Source: Desulfovibrio piger | GTDB taxonomy: Bacteria > Desulfobacterota > Desulfovibrionia > Desulfovibrionales > Desulfovibrionaceae | DNA length: 55,720 nt | Direction: 5' to 3' | Assembly: GCF_012843875.1 (NCBI RefSeq) | Contig: NZ_JABAFY010000015.1 | Location: 1 to 55,720 of the forward strand | Shown: positions 24,756 through 34,036 of the stretch, piece after piece | How positions within the stretch are numbered: the stretch's first letter is position 1 | Layout: each line of letters starts with the position of its first letter | Made by a program: the position numbers and the translations under genes | Notes under the pieces: generated by a model | Told to the model about the DNA's origin: nothing | What the model saw: only the letters and a program-made list of their open reading frames with translations | Databases searched by the model: none

Positions 24756-25789
24756 TGAACGCGCGCCCCATCATAGCCGTTGATGCCATGGGAGGGGACT
24801 TTGGCCCCTCCGTGGTTGTTCCTGGTGCCATCGACGCCGCCAGGCTTCATGACTTGCACGTCCTCCTTGTGGGGGATACCCCCAAGGTGGAAGCGGAACT
24901 CGCCAAGCTCGACCTTGCCAACGTGCATTTCGACATCGTCCAGGCTGATGATGTGGTGCACATGAATGAAAAGCCTTCGGACATCCTTCGCCGCAAGAAA
25001 AACGCTTCTATCCAGGTGGCCTGCCGTCTCGTCAAGGACGGCAAGGCCGATGCCGTGGTCAGCGCCGGTCATTCCGGCGCCACGGTCGCGTGCGGCATGT
25101 TCATCATGGGTCGGCTGCCGGGCGTCGAACGCCCGGCGCTGGCTGCCCTGCTGCCCACGGAAAAGAATCCCGTGGTCGTGCTGGACGCCGGCGCCAACGT
25201 GGACTGCCGGCCCTATCATCTTTTCCAGTTCGGCCTCATGGGCGACGCCTTCGCGCGTGACCTGCTGGGCTATGCGGCCCCGCGTGTCAGCCTGCTGAGC
25301 ATCGGCGAAGAGGAAGGCAAGGGCAACAGCCAGGTCAAGGAAGCCTACGAACTGCTCAAACTCGCCCAGAATCTCAACTTCGTGGGCAATGCCGAAGGCC
25401 GCGACATCTTTACGGGCGATATCGATGTCGTGGTCTGCGACGGTTTTGTGGGTAACGTGGTGGTCAAGATGAGCGAAGGCCTGGCCTCGGCCCTGGTCCG
25501 CATGCTCAAGCGCCTGTTCACCTCCGGTTTCCTGCCCGCCCTGGGCGGCATGCTGGCCAAGGGCGCCTTCAAAAAGTTCGCCACCACCATCGACTACGCC
25601 GAATACGGCGGCGCCCCCCTTCTGGGCCTGCAGGGCCTGGCCATCGTCTGCCACGGCCGTTCCAGCGCCCGCGCCATGCAGAACGCCATCAAGATGGCCG
25701 GCACCTTCGTACGCAAGGGCACCAACGACCGTCTTGCCGAAACCATCCTGGCCAACGAGGAACTCACCCGCTTCTCACGCGCCATTTAA
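24755..25789 (+). CDS. plsX: Phosphate acyltransferase PlsX
   Basis: A 344-residue peripheral membrane enzyme that makes acyl-phosphate from acyl-ACP, the first step to phosphatidic acid in the PlsX/PlsY route. It starts with IIAVDAMGGDFGPSVVVPGA, the family signature. SAGHSGATVACG near residue 104 and DAGANVDCRP near 143 follow, and VVCDGFVGNVVVKMSEG near 224 closes the core. Length is typical. It directly overlaps rpmF and is followed by fabH after 15 bases. Confidence 0.96.
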   Translation: MNARPIIAVDAMGGDFGPSVVVPGAIDAARLHDLHVLLVGDTPKVEAELAKLDLANVHFDIVQADDVVHMNEKPSDILRRKKNASIQVACRLVKDGKADAVVSAGHSGATVACGMFIMGRLPGVERPALAALLPTEKNPVVVLDAGANVDCRPYHLFQFGLMGDAFARDLLGYAAPRVSLLSIGEEEGKGNSQVKEAYELLKLAQNLNFVGNAEGRDIFTGDIDVVVCDGFVGNVVVKMSEGLASALVRMLKRLFTSGFLPALGGMLAKGAFKKFATTIDYAEYGGAPLLGLQGLAIVCHGRSSARAMQNAIKMAGTFVRKGTNDRLAETILANEELTRFSRAI

Positions 25790-25804
25790 GCCACGGGTAT
25801 CTCT

Positions 25805-26791
25805 ATGAAGCCAAACTGCTATCTGCACGCCCTCAGCAGCTACGTTCCCGCCGAGGTCCTGACCAACGATGACCTGAGCAAACTGGTGGAGACCAACGAC
25901 GAGTGGATCACCACCCGTACCGGCATCAAGCGTCGTCACCGCCTGCCCCAGGAAGAGAATGCCTCCGACCTCGGGACCCATGCCGCCCGCAAGGCTCTGG
26001 AAGATGCCGGTCTCGATGCTGCCAAGCTGACCCACATCCTCACGGCCACCTGTACGCCGGACCATCTCAGCCCCTCGCTTTCCTGCATCATCGGCGGCAA
26101 CATCGGTGCCGGCCCGGCCATGTCCTTCGACTTCGGCTCCGCCTGCTCCGGCTTCCTGTACGGCCTGCATCTGGCGGACGCCCTGCTCTGCCAGGATCCG
26201 GCTTCCCAGATCCTTTTCGTCTGCACCGAGGCCCTTACCCGCCGCGTCAACTGGAGCGACCGCAGCACCTGCGTGCTCTTCGGCGACGGCGCCGGCGCCT
26301 GCATCCTGAACAGCGATCCCGAGAACGCCCTGGCCCGCGTGCAGGACAGCATCTGCAAGAGCGACGGCAGCCTGCACGACCTCATCATCGTGGGCGGCGG
26401 CACCAGCTGCCAGTACAAGCCCGGCGATCCCGTGGGCGACGACTTTTTCATCTCCATGCAGGGCCGTGAAGTCTACAAGCATGCCGTGCGCCAGATGTCC
26501 GGCATCTGCCAGGAACTGCTGGAGCGCAACGGCCTCACGGCCGCTGACGTCGATCTTTTCGTGCCCCACCAGGCCAACATGCGCATCATCGAGGCCGTGG
26601 GCAGCCGCCTGAAGATCGGTCTGGATCACGTGTTCACCAACGTGGCCGAATACGGCAACACCTCTTCCGCCTCCGTGCCGCTGGCCCTGGTGGAAGCCAT
26701 GGCCCAGGGCCGCATCAAGGCCGGGGACCGTGTGCTGGTGACCGCCTTCGGCAGCGGCCTGACCTGGGGCGCGGCCCTGCTGCAGTTCTAG
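25805..26791 (+). CDS. fabH: 3-oxoacyl-ACP synthase III (KAS III)
   Basis: A 328-residue condensing enzyme that joins acetyl-CoA and malonyl-ACP to start fatty acid synthesis. The catalytic triad is visible: Cys114 in GSACSGFLYG, His in VPHQANMRII near residue 255 and Asn in EYGNTSSASVPLA near 285. The N-terminal DEWITTRTGIKRRH is the CoA-binding segment. No strong Shine-Dalgarno site is seen; the gene starts 15 bases after plsX and may rely on coupling. Confidence 0.95.
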   Translation: MKPNCYLHALSSYVPAEVLTNDDLSKLVETNDEWITTRTGIKRRHRLPQEENASDLGTHAARKALEDAGLDAAKLTHILTATCTPDHLSPSLSCIIGGNIGAGPAMSFDFGSACSGFLYGLHLADALLCQDPASQILFVCTEALTRRVNWSDRSTCVLFGDGAGACILNSDPENALARVQDSICKSDGSLHDLIIVGGGTSCQYKPGDPVGDDFFISMQGREVYKHAVRQMSGICQELLERNGLTAADVDLFVPHQANMRIIEAVGSRLKIGLDHVFTNVAEYGNTSSASVPLALVEAMAQGRIKAGDRVLVTAFGSGLTWGAALLQF

Positions 26792-26803
26792 GCTGCCGCG
26801 GCG

Positions 26804-26832
26804 TTGAACTCGGCCCTTTTCTGCTATATCAT
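26804..26832 (+). promoter_or_regulatory. Strong internal promoter before fabG
   Basis: TTGAAC, 17 bases, TATCAT (5 of 6). It lies between fabH and fabG, so fabG-acpP can be transcribed apart from plsX-fabH. Confidence 0.65.
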
Positions 26833-26853
26833 AAAATCCATTGAGGCAGCATC

Positions 26854-27606
26854 ATGAGCAATCTTGATTCCACCACTCCTACCGCGCTGGTTACCGGCGG
26901 TTCCCGCGGCATCGGTCGCGCCGTTGCCCTGACCCTGGCCCGTGACGGCTATCAGGTCATCCTCACCTACGTGAGCCGTCCCGAAGAAGCCGACAAGACC
27001 GTGGCGGAGATCGAGGCTGCCGGCGGCCGTGCCCTGGCCCTGCCCCTCAACGTGGGCGACGGCGAAGCCGTGGCTGCCTTTTTTGCCGAACATATCAAAG
27101 GCAAGGTCAATCTGGCCGTGCTGGTCAACAATGCCGGCATCACCAAGGACGGCTTCCTGGTCCGCATGAAGGACGATGACTTCGACCGCGTCATCACCAT
27201 CAACCTGCGCGGTGCCTTCATCTGCACCCGCGAAGCCGCCAAGATCATGACCAAGGCCCGTCACGGCCGCATCGTGAACATCTCTTCCGTCGTGGGCCAG
27301 ATGGGCAACGCCGGACAGGCCAACTACAGCGCCGCCAAGGCCGGCCTGCTGGGTCTGACCAAGTCCTGCGCCAAGGAACTGGCCGCGCGCCAGATCACGG
27401 TCAATGCCGTGGCCCCCGGATTTATCGAAACCGACATGACCGCCGCCCTGAGCGACGATGTGCGCGCCTCCTATGAAGCCGCCATCCCGCTGAAACGCAT
27501 GGGCACCGCCCAGGAGATCGCCGATGCCGTGGCCTTCCTGGCTTCGGACAAGGCTGCCTACATCACCGGCCAGGTGCTGGCCGTCAACGGCGGCATGTAC
27601 TGCTAA
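26854..27606 (+). CDS. fabG: 3-oxoacyl-ACP reductase
   Basis: A 250-residue short-chain dehydrogenase that reduces 3-oxoacyl-ACP with NADPH in the elongation cycle. The cofactor loop is TGGSRGIG (residues 14-21), NNAG is at 92-95, and the catalytic Ser144/145, Tyr158 and Lys162 are in NISSVV and NYSAAKAG. The C-terminal [16 protein letters not shown] is the FabG-typical tetramer end. It has its own promoter and is followed by acpP after 65 bases. Confidence 0.96.
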   Translation: MSNLDSTTPTALVTGGSRGIGRAVALTLARDGYQVILTYVSRPEEADKTVAEIEAAGGRALALPLNVGDGEAVAAFFAEHIKGKVNLAVLVNNAGITKDGFLVRMKDDDFDRVITINLRGAFICTREAAKIMTKARHGRIVNISSVVGQMGNAGQANYSAAKAGLLGLTKSCAKELAARQITVNAVAPGFIETDMTAALSDDVRASYEAAIPLKRMGTAQEIADAVAFLASDKAAYITGQVLAVNGGMYC

Positions 27607-27671
27607 AAACTGCGGCCGCGCACGCTGCCGCTCCCGCTACCGGAAAACACAAAGCGAGTTGGAGGATAACC

Positions 27672-27908
27672 ATGTCTGAAGTTGCAGCCAAAGTGACCAA
27701 AATCATCGTGGACCAGCTGGGTGTGAGCGCTGAAGAAGTGAAGCCCGAAGCTTCCTTCGTGGAAGACCTGGGCGCTGACTCCCTGGACCTGACCGAACTG
27801 ATCATGGCCATGGAAGAAGAATTCGACATCGAAATCGCCGATGACGACGCCCAGAAGATCCTGAAGGTGCAGGACGCCATCAGCTACATCGAAAGCAAGC
27901 AGGGCTAA
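27672..27908 (+). CDS. acpP: Acyl carrier protein
   Basis: A 78-residue acidic carrier of fatty acyl chains. Ser37 in [10 protein letters not shown] is the phosphopantetheine attachment site. The helix II region ([17 protein letters not shown]) matches AcpP, with Leu-Asp-Leu-Thr where E. coli has Leu-Asp-Thr-Val. GGAGG stands before the start. A strong terminator follows the stop, which would raise the amount of short fabG-acpP message over the longer transcript (inference). Confidence 0.97.
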   Translation: MSEVAAKVTKIIVDQLGVSAEEVKPEASFVEDLGADSLDLTELIMAMEEEFDIEIADDDAQKILKVQDAISYIESKQG

Positions 27909-27937
27909 GTTTTTCCCTGTCTGCCGGAAAATTGGAA

Positions 27938-27964
27938 CGCACCGGGCTTGCCCGGTGCGTTTTT
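27938..27964 (+). terminator. Terminator between acpP and fabF
   Basis: Perfect 9-bp CGCACCGGG/CCCGGTGCG stem, 4-base loop CTTG, then five T. It splits the fatty acid cluster. Confidence 0.93.
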
Positions 27965-28028
27965 CCCCTTCCGGCCTCAACTCGAGTATTTTTTCCAGGC
28001 ACAAGCCCCGCCTGTCCAAGGAGTATCC

Positions 28029-29276
28029 ATGAGTCGTCCGCGCGTTGTCATCACTGGTCTTTCCGCCATCACCCCTCTGGGCAATGACCTTGAAACTACC
28101 TGGAAGCGCCTGCTTGCCGGCGAATCCGGTATCGGCCCCATCACCCTTTTCGATGCCACCGACTATGACTCGCGCGTTGCCGGCGAAGTGAAAGACTTCG
28201 TTGCCGAAGATTTCATCCCGGCCAAACAGGCCCGCCGCATGGACCGCTTCACCCAGTTCGCCGTGGTGGCCGCCCAGCAGCTCCTCAAAGACTCCGGCCT
28301 GGTCATCAATGACGACAACGCCTACGACGTGGGCGTCATCCTGGGCATCGGCCTGGGTGGCCTGAAGACCATCGAGACCTATCACGCCAAGCTGCTGCAG
28401 GGTGGTCCCGGCAAGGTTTCTCCCTTCCTGATCCCCATGCTCATCTCCAACATGGGCCCCGGCCAGATCGCCATTTTCACCGGCGCCAAGGGTCCCAACA
28501 TCGTGACCACCACCGCCTGTGCTTCCGCCATCCACGGCATCGGCACCGCCTTCAGCGAGATCCTGCTGGGCCGCATCAGCACGGCCATCACCGGCGGTGT
28601 GGAAGCCACGGTGACGCCTCTGGGCGTGGCCGGCTTCACGGCCCTGAAGGCCCTTTCCAGCCATTACAATGATGAGCCTGCCAAGGCCTCCCGTCCCTTC
28701 GACGGCAACCGCGACGGCTTCGTCATCGGTGAAGGCGCCGGCCTGCTGCAGCTGGAAGAACTGGAACACGCCAAGGCCCGCGGCGCCAAGATCTACGCCG
28801 AAGTGGTGGGCTACGGCGCCTCCGACGACGCTTTCCACATGACCGCTCCCGCCGATTCCGGCGAAGGCATGGCCCGCGCCATGCAGAACGCCCTGCGCGA
28901 CGCCGGTCTGGCCCCCGAGGCCATCGGGCACATCAATGCCCACGCCACCTCCACCCAGCTCAACGACAAGACCGAGACCAAGGGCATCAAACTGGTGTTC
29001 GGCGAGCACGCTTCCAAGATCAAGATCTCTGCCACCAAGTCCATGACCGGTCACCTGCTGGGTGCCGCGGGCGGTGTGGAGAGCGTGTTCACCGCCATGG
29101 CCCTGCATACCGGCTGGCTGCCCGGCACCATCAATCTGGAAAATCCCGATCCCAACTGCGATCTGGATTACATGGCCGGCGGTTCCGCCCATATCCCCTG
29201 TGAATACGCCATGTGCAATTCCTTCGGTTTCGGCGGCACCAATGCCAGCCTGATCCTGAAGAAGTGGAACGACTAG
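28029..29276 (+). CDS. fabF: 3-oxoacyl-ACP synthase II (KAS II)
   Basis: A 415-residue condensing enzyme that elongates acyl-ACP with malonyl-ACP. The catalytic Cys164 is in VTTTACASAIHG, and the two His are in INAHATSTQLND near residue 305 and KSMTGHLLGAAGG near 340. The Gly-rich C-terminal NSFGFGGTNASLIL is intact. The ATG at 28029 has AAGGAG upstream; the open frame reaches back over the acpP terminator but has no support there. glyA follows after 21 bases. Confidence 0.95.
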   Translation: MSRPRVVITGLSAITPLGNDLETTWKRLLAGESGIGPITLFDATDYDSRVAGEVKDFVAEDFIPAKQARRMDRFTQFAVVAAQQLLKDSGLVINDDNAYDVGVILGIGLGGLKTIETYHAKLLQGGPGKVSPFLIPMLISNMGPGQIAIFTGAKGPNIVTTTACASAIHGIGTAFSEILLGRISTAITGGVEATVTPLGVAGFTALKALSSHYNDEPAKASRPFDGNRDGFVIGEGAGLLQLEELEHAKARGAKIYAEVVGYGASDDAFHMTAPADSGEGMARAMQNALRDAGLAPEAIGHINAHATSTQLNDKTETKGIKLVFGEHASKIKISATKSMTGHLLGAAGGVESVFTAMALHTGWLPGTINLENPDPNCDLDYMAGGSAHIPCEYAMCNSFGFGGTNASLILKKWND

Positions 29277-29297
29277 CCCCAAAGGGAGAGCGGTAGA

Positions 29298-30536
<1,239 letters not shown>

Positions 30537-30548
30537 CCATGCACGACA

Positions 30549-30599
30549 GGAGGGAGGAGGCCCCGTCCCGTACGGGATGGGGTCCCTCCCTCTTTTTTT
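30549..30599 (+). terminator. Intrinsic terminator after glyA
   Basis: Long stem: GGGAGG outer pairs and inner CCCCGTCCC/GGGATGGGG, with seven T after the last pair. It starts 12 bases past the stop. Confidence 0.9.
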
Positions 30600-30672
30600 C
30601 CGCCGCGCCTGCCGGCGGCCCCGACCTGCCGGTCGCTGCTGCTGACGGTGCCTTGCGGAAAGCCCCCCTTTT

Positions 30673-30700
30673 GGAAAGGCCGCCTCTGGCGGCCTTTTCC
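30673..30700 (+). terminator. Second hairpin terminator before the dCMP deaminase gene
   Basis: GGAAAGGCCGCC pairs with GGCGGCCTTTTCC across a TCT loop, A tract on the left and T tract on the right, so it could work in both directions. It lies 75 bases after the glyA terminator with no gene between. Confidence 0.6.
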
Positions 30701-30726
30701 GTCCGTGGTCCCTGCCACCGGCGGGC

Positions 30727-30755
30727 TTGGCTTTTGCCCCGGCTGCGTGTAAGGT
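30727..30755 (+). promoter_or_regulatory. Promoter of the dCMP deaminase-rib-nusB operon
   Basis: TTGGCT, 17 bases, TAAGGT, about 28 bases before the start codon. Confidence 0.45.
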
Positions 30756-30783
30756 AGTCCAACTTTTTATTGCGAGTACTGTC

Positions 30784-31263
30784 ATGCAACGAATGCCCTG
30801 GCCCGATTATTTCATGAGCATCACCTATCTGGTGCGCGAGCGCTCCACCTGCCTGCGCCGCAAGGTGGGCGCCATCGCCGTCAAGGACAGGCACATCCTG
30901 GCCACCGGTTACAACGGTGCGCCCTCCGGCGTGCGCCATTGTCTGGAGACGGGCTGCCTGCGCGAAAAGATGGGCATCCCTTCCGGGCAGCGCCACGAGA
31001 TCTGCCGCGGCCTGCACGCCGAACAGAACGTCATCATCCAGGCCGCCGTGCACGGCGTGAGCATCGCCGGGGCGGAGCTGTACTGCACCACCTTCCCCTG
31101 CGCCATGTGCAGCAAGATGCTCATCAATTGCGGCATCAAACATATCTGGTACAGCGAGCATTATCCCGACGAGCTGGGACTGGCCATGCTCAGCGAGGCC
31201 GGTGTGACCTTCGAGCAGATCCCCTTCTCGCCCGACATGCTCAAAGGACCGCAGCATGTCTGA
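30784..31263 (+). CDS. dCMP deaminase (ComEB-type)
   Basis: A 159-residue zinc enzyme that converts dCMP to dUMP, the thymidylate synthase substrate. The zinc site is complete: GLHAEQNVI (His and the catalytic Glu) and [12 protein letters not shown] (two Cys). An additional Cys/His set in [13 protein letters not shown] near residue 50 is typical of dCMP deaminases with a second zinc. The frame extends to 30727, but ATG at 30784 starts the conserved [10 protein letters not shown]. The 3' end overlaps ribD by 8 bases, so it is cotranscribed with the riboflavin genes. Confidence 0.92.
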   Translation: MQRMPWPDYFMSITYLVRERSTCLRRKVGAIAVKDRHILATGYNGAPSGVRHCLETGCLREKMGIPSGQRHEICRGLHAEQNVIIQAAVHGVSIAGAELYCTTFPCAMCSKMLINCGIKHIWYSEHYPDELGLAMLSEAGVTFEQIPFSPDMLKGPQHV

Positions 31264-32398
31264 GAACATTTTCGCCCCCTTCATGCGTGAGGCCCTGGCC
31301 CTGGCCGAGAACGGCCGCTGGAGCGCCTGTCCCAATCCCACGGTGGGCGCCGTGCTGGTGCGCGACGGTCAGGTGGTGGCGCGCGGCTGGCACCATGCCG
31401 CCGGGCAGCCCCACGCCGAGGTGGAATGCCTGCGCGACGCGCAGCGTCAGGGCATCGACCCCGCCCAGTGCACCCTGGTGGTCACGCTGGAGCCCTGCAA
31501 CCATTACGGCAAGACCCCGCCCTGCAGCGAAGCCGTGCTGGCCGCGGGCATCAAGCGCGTGGTCATCGGCCTGTACGACCCCACCCCCAAGGCGGCCGGC
31601 GGTGCCGAACGCCTGCGTGCCGCCGGTGTGGAAGTCATCGGCCCGGTCTGCGAGCGGGAATGCCGCGACCAGGTGGCCGACTTCCTGGTCTGGCAGCAGG
31701 GCCGCCCCTATGTGATCCTCAAGATGGCCGCCACCATGGACGGGCGCATCGCCACCCGTACCGGCCACTCCCGCTGGGTCAGCAGCGAAGGTTCGCGCGC
31801 CCTGGTGCATCGCCTGCGTGCCGGTATCGGCCGTGCCGGGGGCGCCGTGCTGGTGGGCGGCGGCACCTTCCGGGCCGACAACCCCTGCCTCACGGCCCGC
31901 ATCCCCGGTGAGACGGTGGAACAGCAGCCGCTGGCCTGTGTGCTGACCTCGCGCCTGCCCAATCCCGCGGGCGACATCCATCTGCTCAAGGAGCGTCCCC
32001 ACCAGGCGGTCTTCCTCTGCTCGCCTGCGGCGGCGGCCTCCACGGCGGCCCACGCCCTGCGCCAGATGGGCGTGCGCGTGCTGGCCCTTGGCCCCGGGCA
32101 GCGCGGCTGCCCGGACTTTCCGGCCATGTTCCACATGCTGTACGAGGACCTGCACTGCCCCTACGTGCTTTGCGAAGGCGGCGGGCATCTGGCCCTTTCC
32201 CTGCTGGAAGCGGGTTTTGCCGACGAATTCCTGCTGCATCTGGCGCCGCGCATCCTGGGCGACAACGAGGCCGCGCCCCTGTTCGACGGCCGCAGCCCCC
32301 TCACCATGGCCGAGGCCCTGGACCTGCGCGTCTGCCGCACCTCCCTGTGCGACGGCGACGTCCACCTGCAGCTGCGCCCGGCCATTCCTCAGGAGTAG
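31256..32398 (+). CDS. ribD: Bifunctional riboflavin deaminase/reductase RibD
   Basis: A 380-residue enzyme that performs the second and third steps of riboflavin synthesis. The N-terminal deaminase has [10 protein letters not shown] near residue 51 and [14 protein letters not shown] near 80 (zinc ligands and catalytic Glu). The C-terminal NADPH-dependent reductase includes [20 protein letters not shown] near 155 and [20 protein letters not shown] near 304. Length is normal. It overlaps the deaminase gene before it; ribE follows after 3 bases. Confidence 0.95.
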   Translation: MSENIFAPFMREALALAENGRWSACPNPTVGAVLVRDGQVVARGWHHAAGQPHAEVECLRDAQRQGIDPAQCTLVVTLEPCNHYGKTPPCSEAVLAAGIKRVVIGLYDPTPKAAGGAERLRAAGVEVIGPVCERECRDQVADFLVWQQGRPYVILKMAATMDGRIATRTGHSRWVSSEGSRALVHRLRAGIGRAGGAVLVGGGTFRADNPCLTARIPGETVEQQPLACVLTSRLPNPAGDIHLLKERPHQAVFLCSPAAAASTAAHALRQMGVRVLALGPGQRGCPDFPAMFHMLYEDLHCPYVLCEGGGHLALSLLEAGFADEFLLHLAPRILGDNEAAPLFDGRSPLTMAEALDLRVCRTSLCDGDVHLQLRPAIPQE

Positions 32399-32401
32399 AC
32401 C

Positions 32402-33064
32402 ATGTTTACCGGCATCATCCAGGGACAGGGCGAGATCGTGGGCCTGCGCCGCAGCGGCCAGGAGTGCCGCATGGAAGTGCGCCCCCTCTTCCCTCTGGAA
32501 AATATCGTGGACGGGGAGTCCATCGCCCATAACGGCGCCTGCCTGTCCGTGGAACGGCACAGCGGTTCCACCTTCACTGTCTATGCTTCGGGCGAGAGCC
32601 TTTCCCGCACCACCCTGGGCGACCTGCGCAAGGGCGACCTGGTCAATCTGGAACGGGCCCTGGCCCTGGGCGACCGCCTGGGCGGGCACCTGGTCAGCGG
32701 CCATGTGGACTGCGTGGCCACGGTGCGTTCCGTGGAACAGGCCGGTTCTTCCCTGCGCTGCACGCTGGCCTTCCCGCCGGCCTTTGCGGCGGAAGTTATC
32801 GAAAAAGGCTCCGTTACGCTGGACGGCATCAGCCTGACCATCAATGCCTGCGGCAAGGATTTCCTGACCGTCAACGTCATCCCGGACACCCAGAAACGCA
32901 CCACCATGCTGCACTGGCGCCCGGGCAGCCGCGTGAACATGGAGACGGACCTCATCGGCAAGTACGTGCGCCGCATCATGCAGTGCCAGGCCGACGGGCC
33001 CGCCACGCCGCAGAAGAGCAGCGGCATCAACAAGGAATTTTTACTGCAAAACGGTTTTCTTTAG
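32402..33064 (+). CDS. ribE: Riboflavin synthase alpha chain
   Basis: A 220-residue enzyme that dismutates two 6,7-dimethyl-8-ribityllumazine molecules to riboflavin. It has two lumazine-binding repeats: MFTGIIQGQGEIVGLRRSG at the N-terminus, with GDRLGGHLVSGHVDCVA near residue 91 at the junction, and the second repeat with KGSVTLDGISLTINAC near 138. AGGAG precedes the ATG. ribH follows after 9 bases; no ribBA gene lies between, so GTP cyclohydrolase II/DHBP synthase must be encoded elsewhere. Confidence 0.95.
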   Translation: MFTGIIQGQGEIVGLRRSGQECRMEVRPLFPLENIVDGESIAHNGACLSVERHSGSTFTVYASGESLSRTTLGDLRKGDLVNLERALALGDRLGGHLVSGHVDCVATVRSVEQAGSSLRCTLAFPPAFAAEVIEKGSVTLDGISLTINACGKDFLTVNVIPDTQKRTTMLHWRPGSRVNMETDLIGKYVRRIMQCQADGPATPQKSSGINKEFLLQNGFL

Positions 33065-33073
33065 GAGCAGACC

Positions 33074-33544
33074 ATGAGCAATCCCACTACCATCAGCGGC
33101 ATGCTTGATGCCAAAGGCCTCAAGATCGCCATCCTGGCCACCCGTTTCAACGACTTCATCGTGGACCGCCTGACCGGCGGCGCCCTGGACTACCTGGAAC
33201 GCCACGGCCTCGATGCCAAGAACATCACCATCGTGCGCATCCCCGGTGCTTTCGAGATGCCCCTGGTCTGCCAGAAGCTGGCCGCCAGCGGCAAGTATGA
33301 CGGCATCGTGGCCCTGGGCGCCGTGATCCGCGGTGCCACCCCCCACTTCGACTACGTGTGCAACGAAGCCAGCAAGGGCATCGCCCAGGTGATGCTGCAG
33401 TACAAGACCCCCATCGGCTTCGGCCTGCTGACCTGCGACAGCATCGAGCAGGCCATCGAACGCGCCGGTTCCAAGGGCGGCAACAAGGGCGTGGAAGCTG
33501 CCGCCGCCATGCTGGAAACCATCCGCGTGCTGGAGCAGCTGTAA
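33074..33544 (+). CDS. ribH: 6,7-dimethyl-8-ribityllumazine synthase
   Basis: A 156-residue enzyme forming large capsid-like or pentameric assemblies; it joins the ribityl-amino-uracil made by RibD (after dephosphorylation) to dihydroxybutanone phosphate. [18 protein letters not shown] near residue 20, [13 protein letters not shown] near 54 and [16 protein letters not shown] near 80 (catalytic His in TPHFD) are all present. The AGGAGCAGACC Shine-Dalgarno region is good. The nusB start is 3 bases after the stop. Confidence 0.96.
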   Translation: MSNPTTISGMLDAKGLKIAILATRFNDFIVDRLTGGALDYLERHGLDAKNITIVRIPGAFEMPLVCQKLAASGKYDGIVALGAVIRGATPHFDYVCNEASKGIAQVMLQYKTPIGFGLLTCDSIEQAIERAGSKGGNKGVEAAAAMLETIRVLEQL

Positions 33545-33547
33545 TCC

Positions 33548-34021
33548 ATGAGCAAGGGTAAATCCGCCAGCCGCCGGGGCGAACGCGCCCAGGCTTTTCA
33601 GGTTCTGTACGGGCTGTCCTTCGCCGACGCCACCTCGCTGGAAGACGTGCGCCGCGCCTTCCTGCAGTCCCCCGACCATCAGGAGACCGAAGAAGGCGAG
33701 CTGCCTTCCGGTTTTGCCTGGGATCTGGTGCAGGGCGTGTGGAGCAGGCGCGATGAGCTGGACAAGACCATCAGCCGCTTCTCGCGCAACTGGCGCGTGG
33801 ACCGCATGGGTCGCGTGGAGCTGACCCTGCTGCGCCTGGCCATGTACGAACTGCTGTACCGCCAGGACGTCCCCGCCAAGGTCGCCATCAACGAGGCCCT
33901 GGAGCTGACCCGCCAGTTCGGCGAAGACAACGCCACCAGTTTTGTCAACGGTATTCTGGACGCCGCCGCCAAGGCTCTGGAAAAGGGTTCCCTCTCCGCC
34001 GGAGAGGATTCCACCAACTAA
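33548..34021 (+). CDS. nusB: Transcription antitermination factor NusB
   Basis: A 157-residue helical RNA-binding protein that binds boxA with NusE (S10) in rRNA antitermination. SRRGERAQAFQVLYGL near residue 8 is the Arg-rich N-terminal helix, and TLLRLAMYELLYRQDVPAKVAINEALELTRQFG near 94 is the family core. The ribH-nusB pairing is widespread. leuS follows after 15 bases. Confidence 0.95.
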   Translation: MSKGKSASRRGERAQAFQVLYGLSFADATSLEDVRRAFLQSPDHQETEEGELPSGFAWDLVQGVWSRRDELDKTISRFSRNWRVDRMGRVELTLLRLAMYELLYRQDVPAKVAINEALELTRQFGEDNATSFVNGILDAAAKALEKGSLSAGEDSTN

Positions 34022-34036
34022 AAGCAGACAAGTGTC

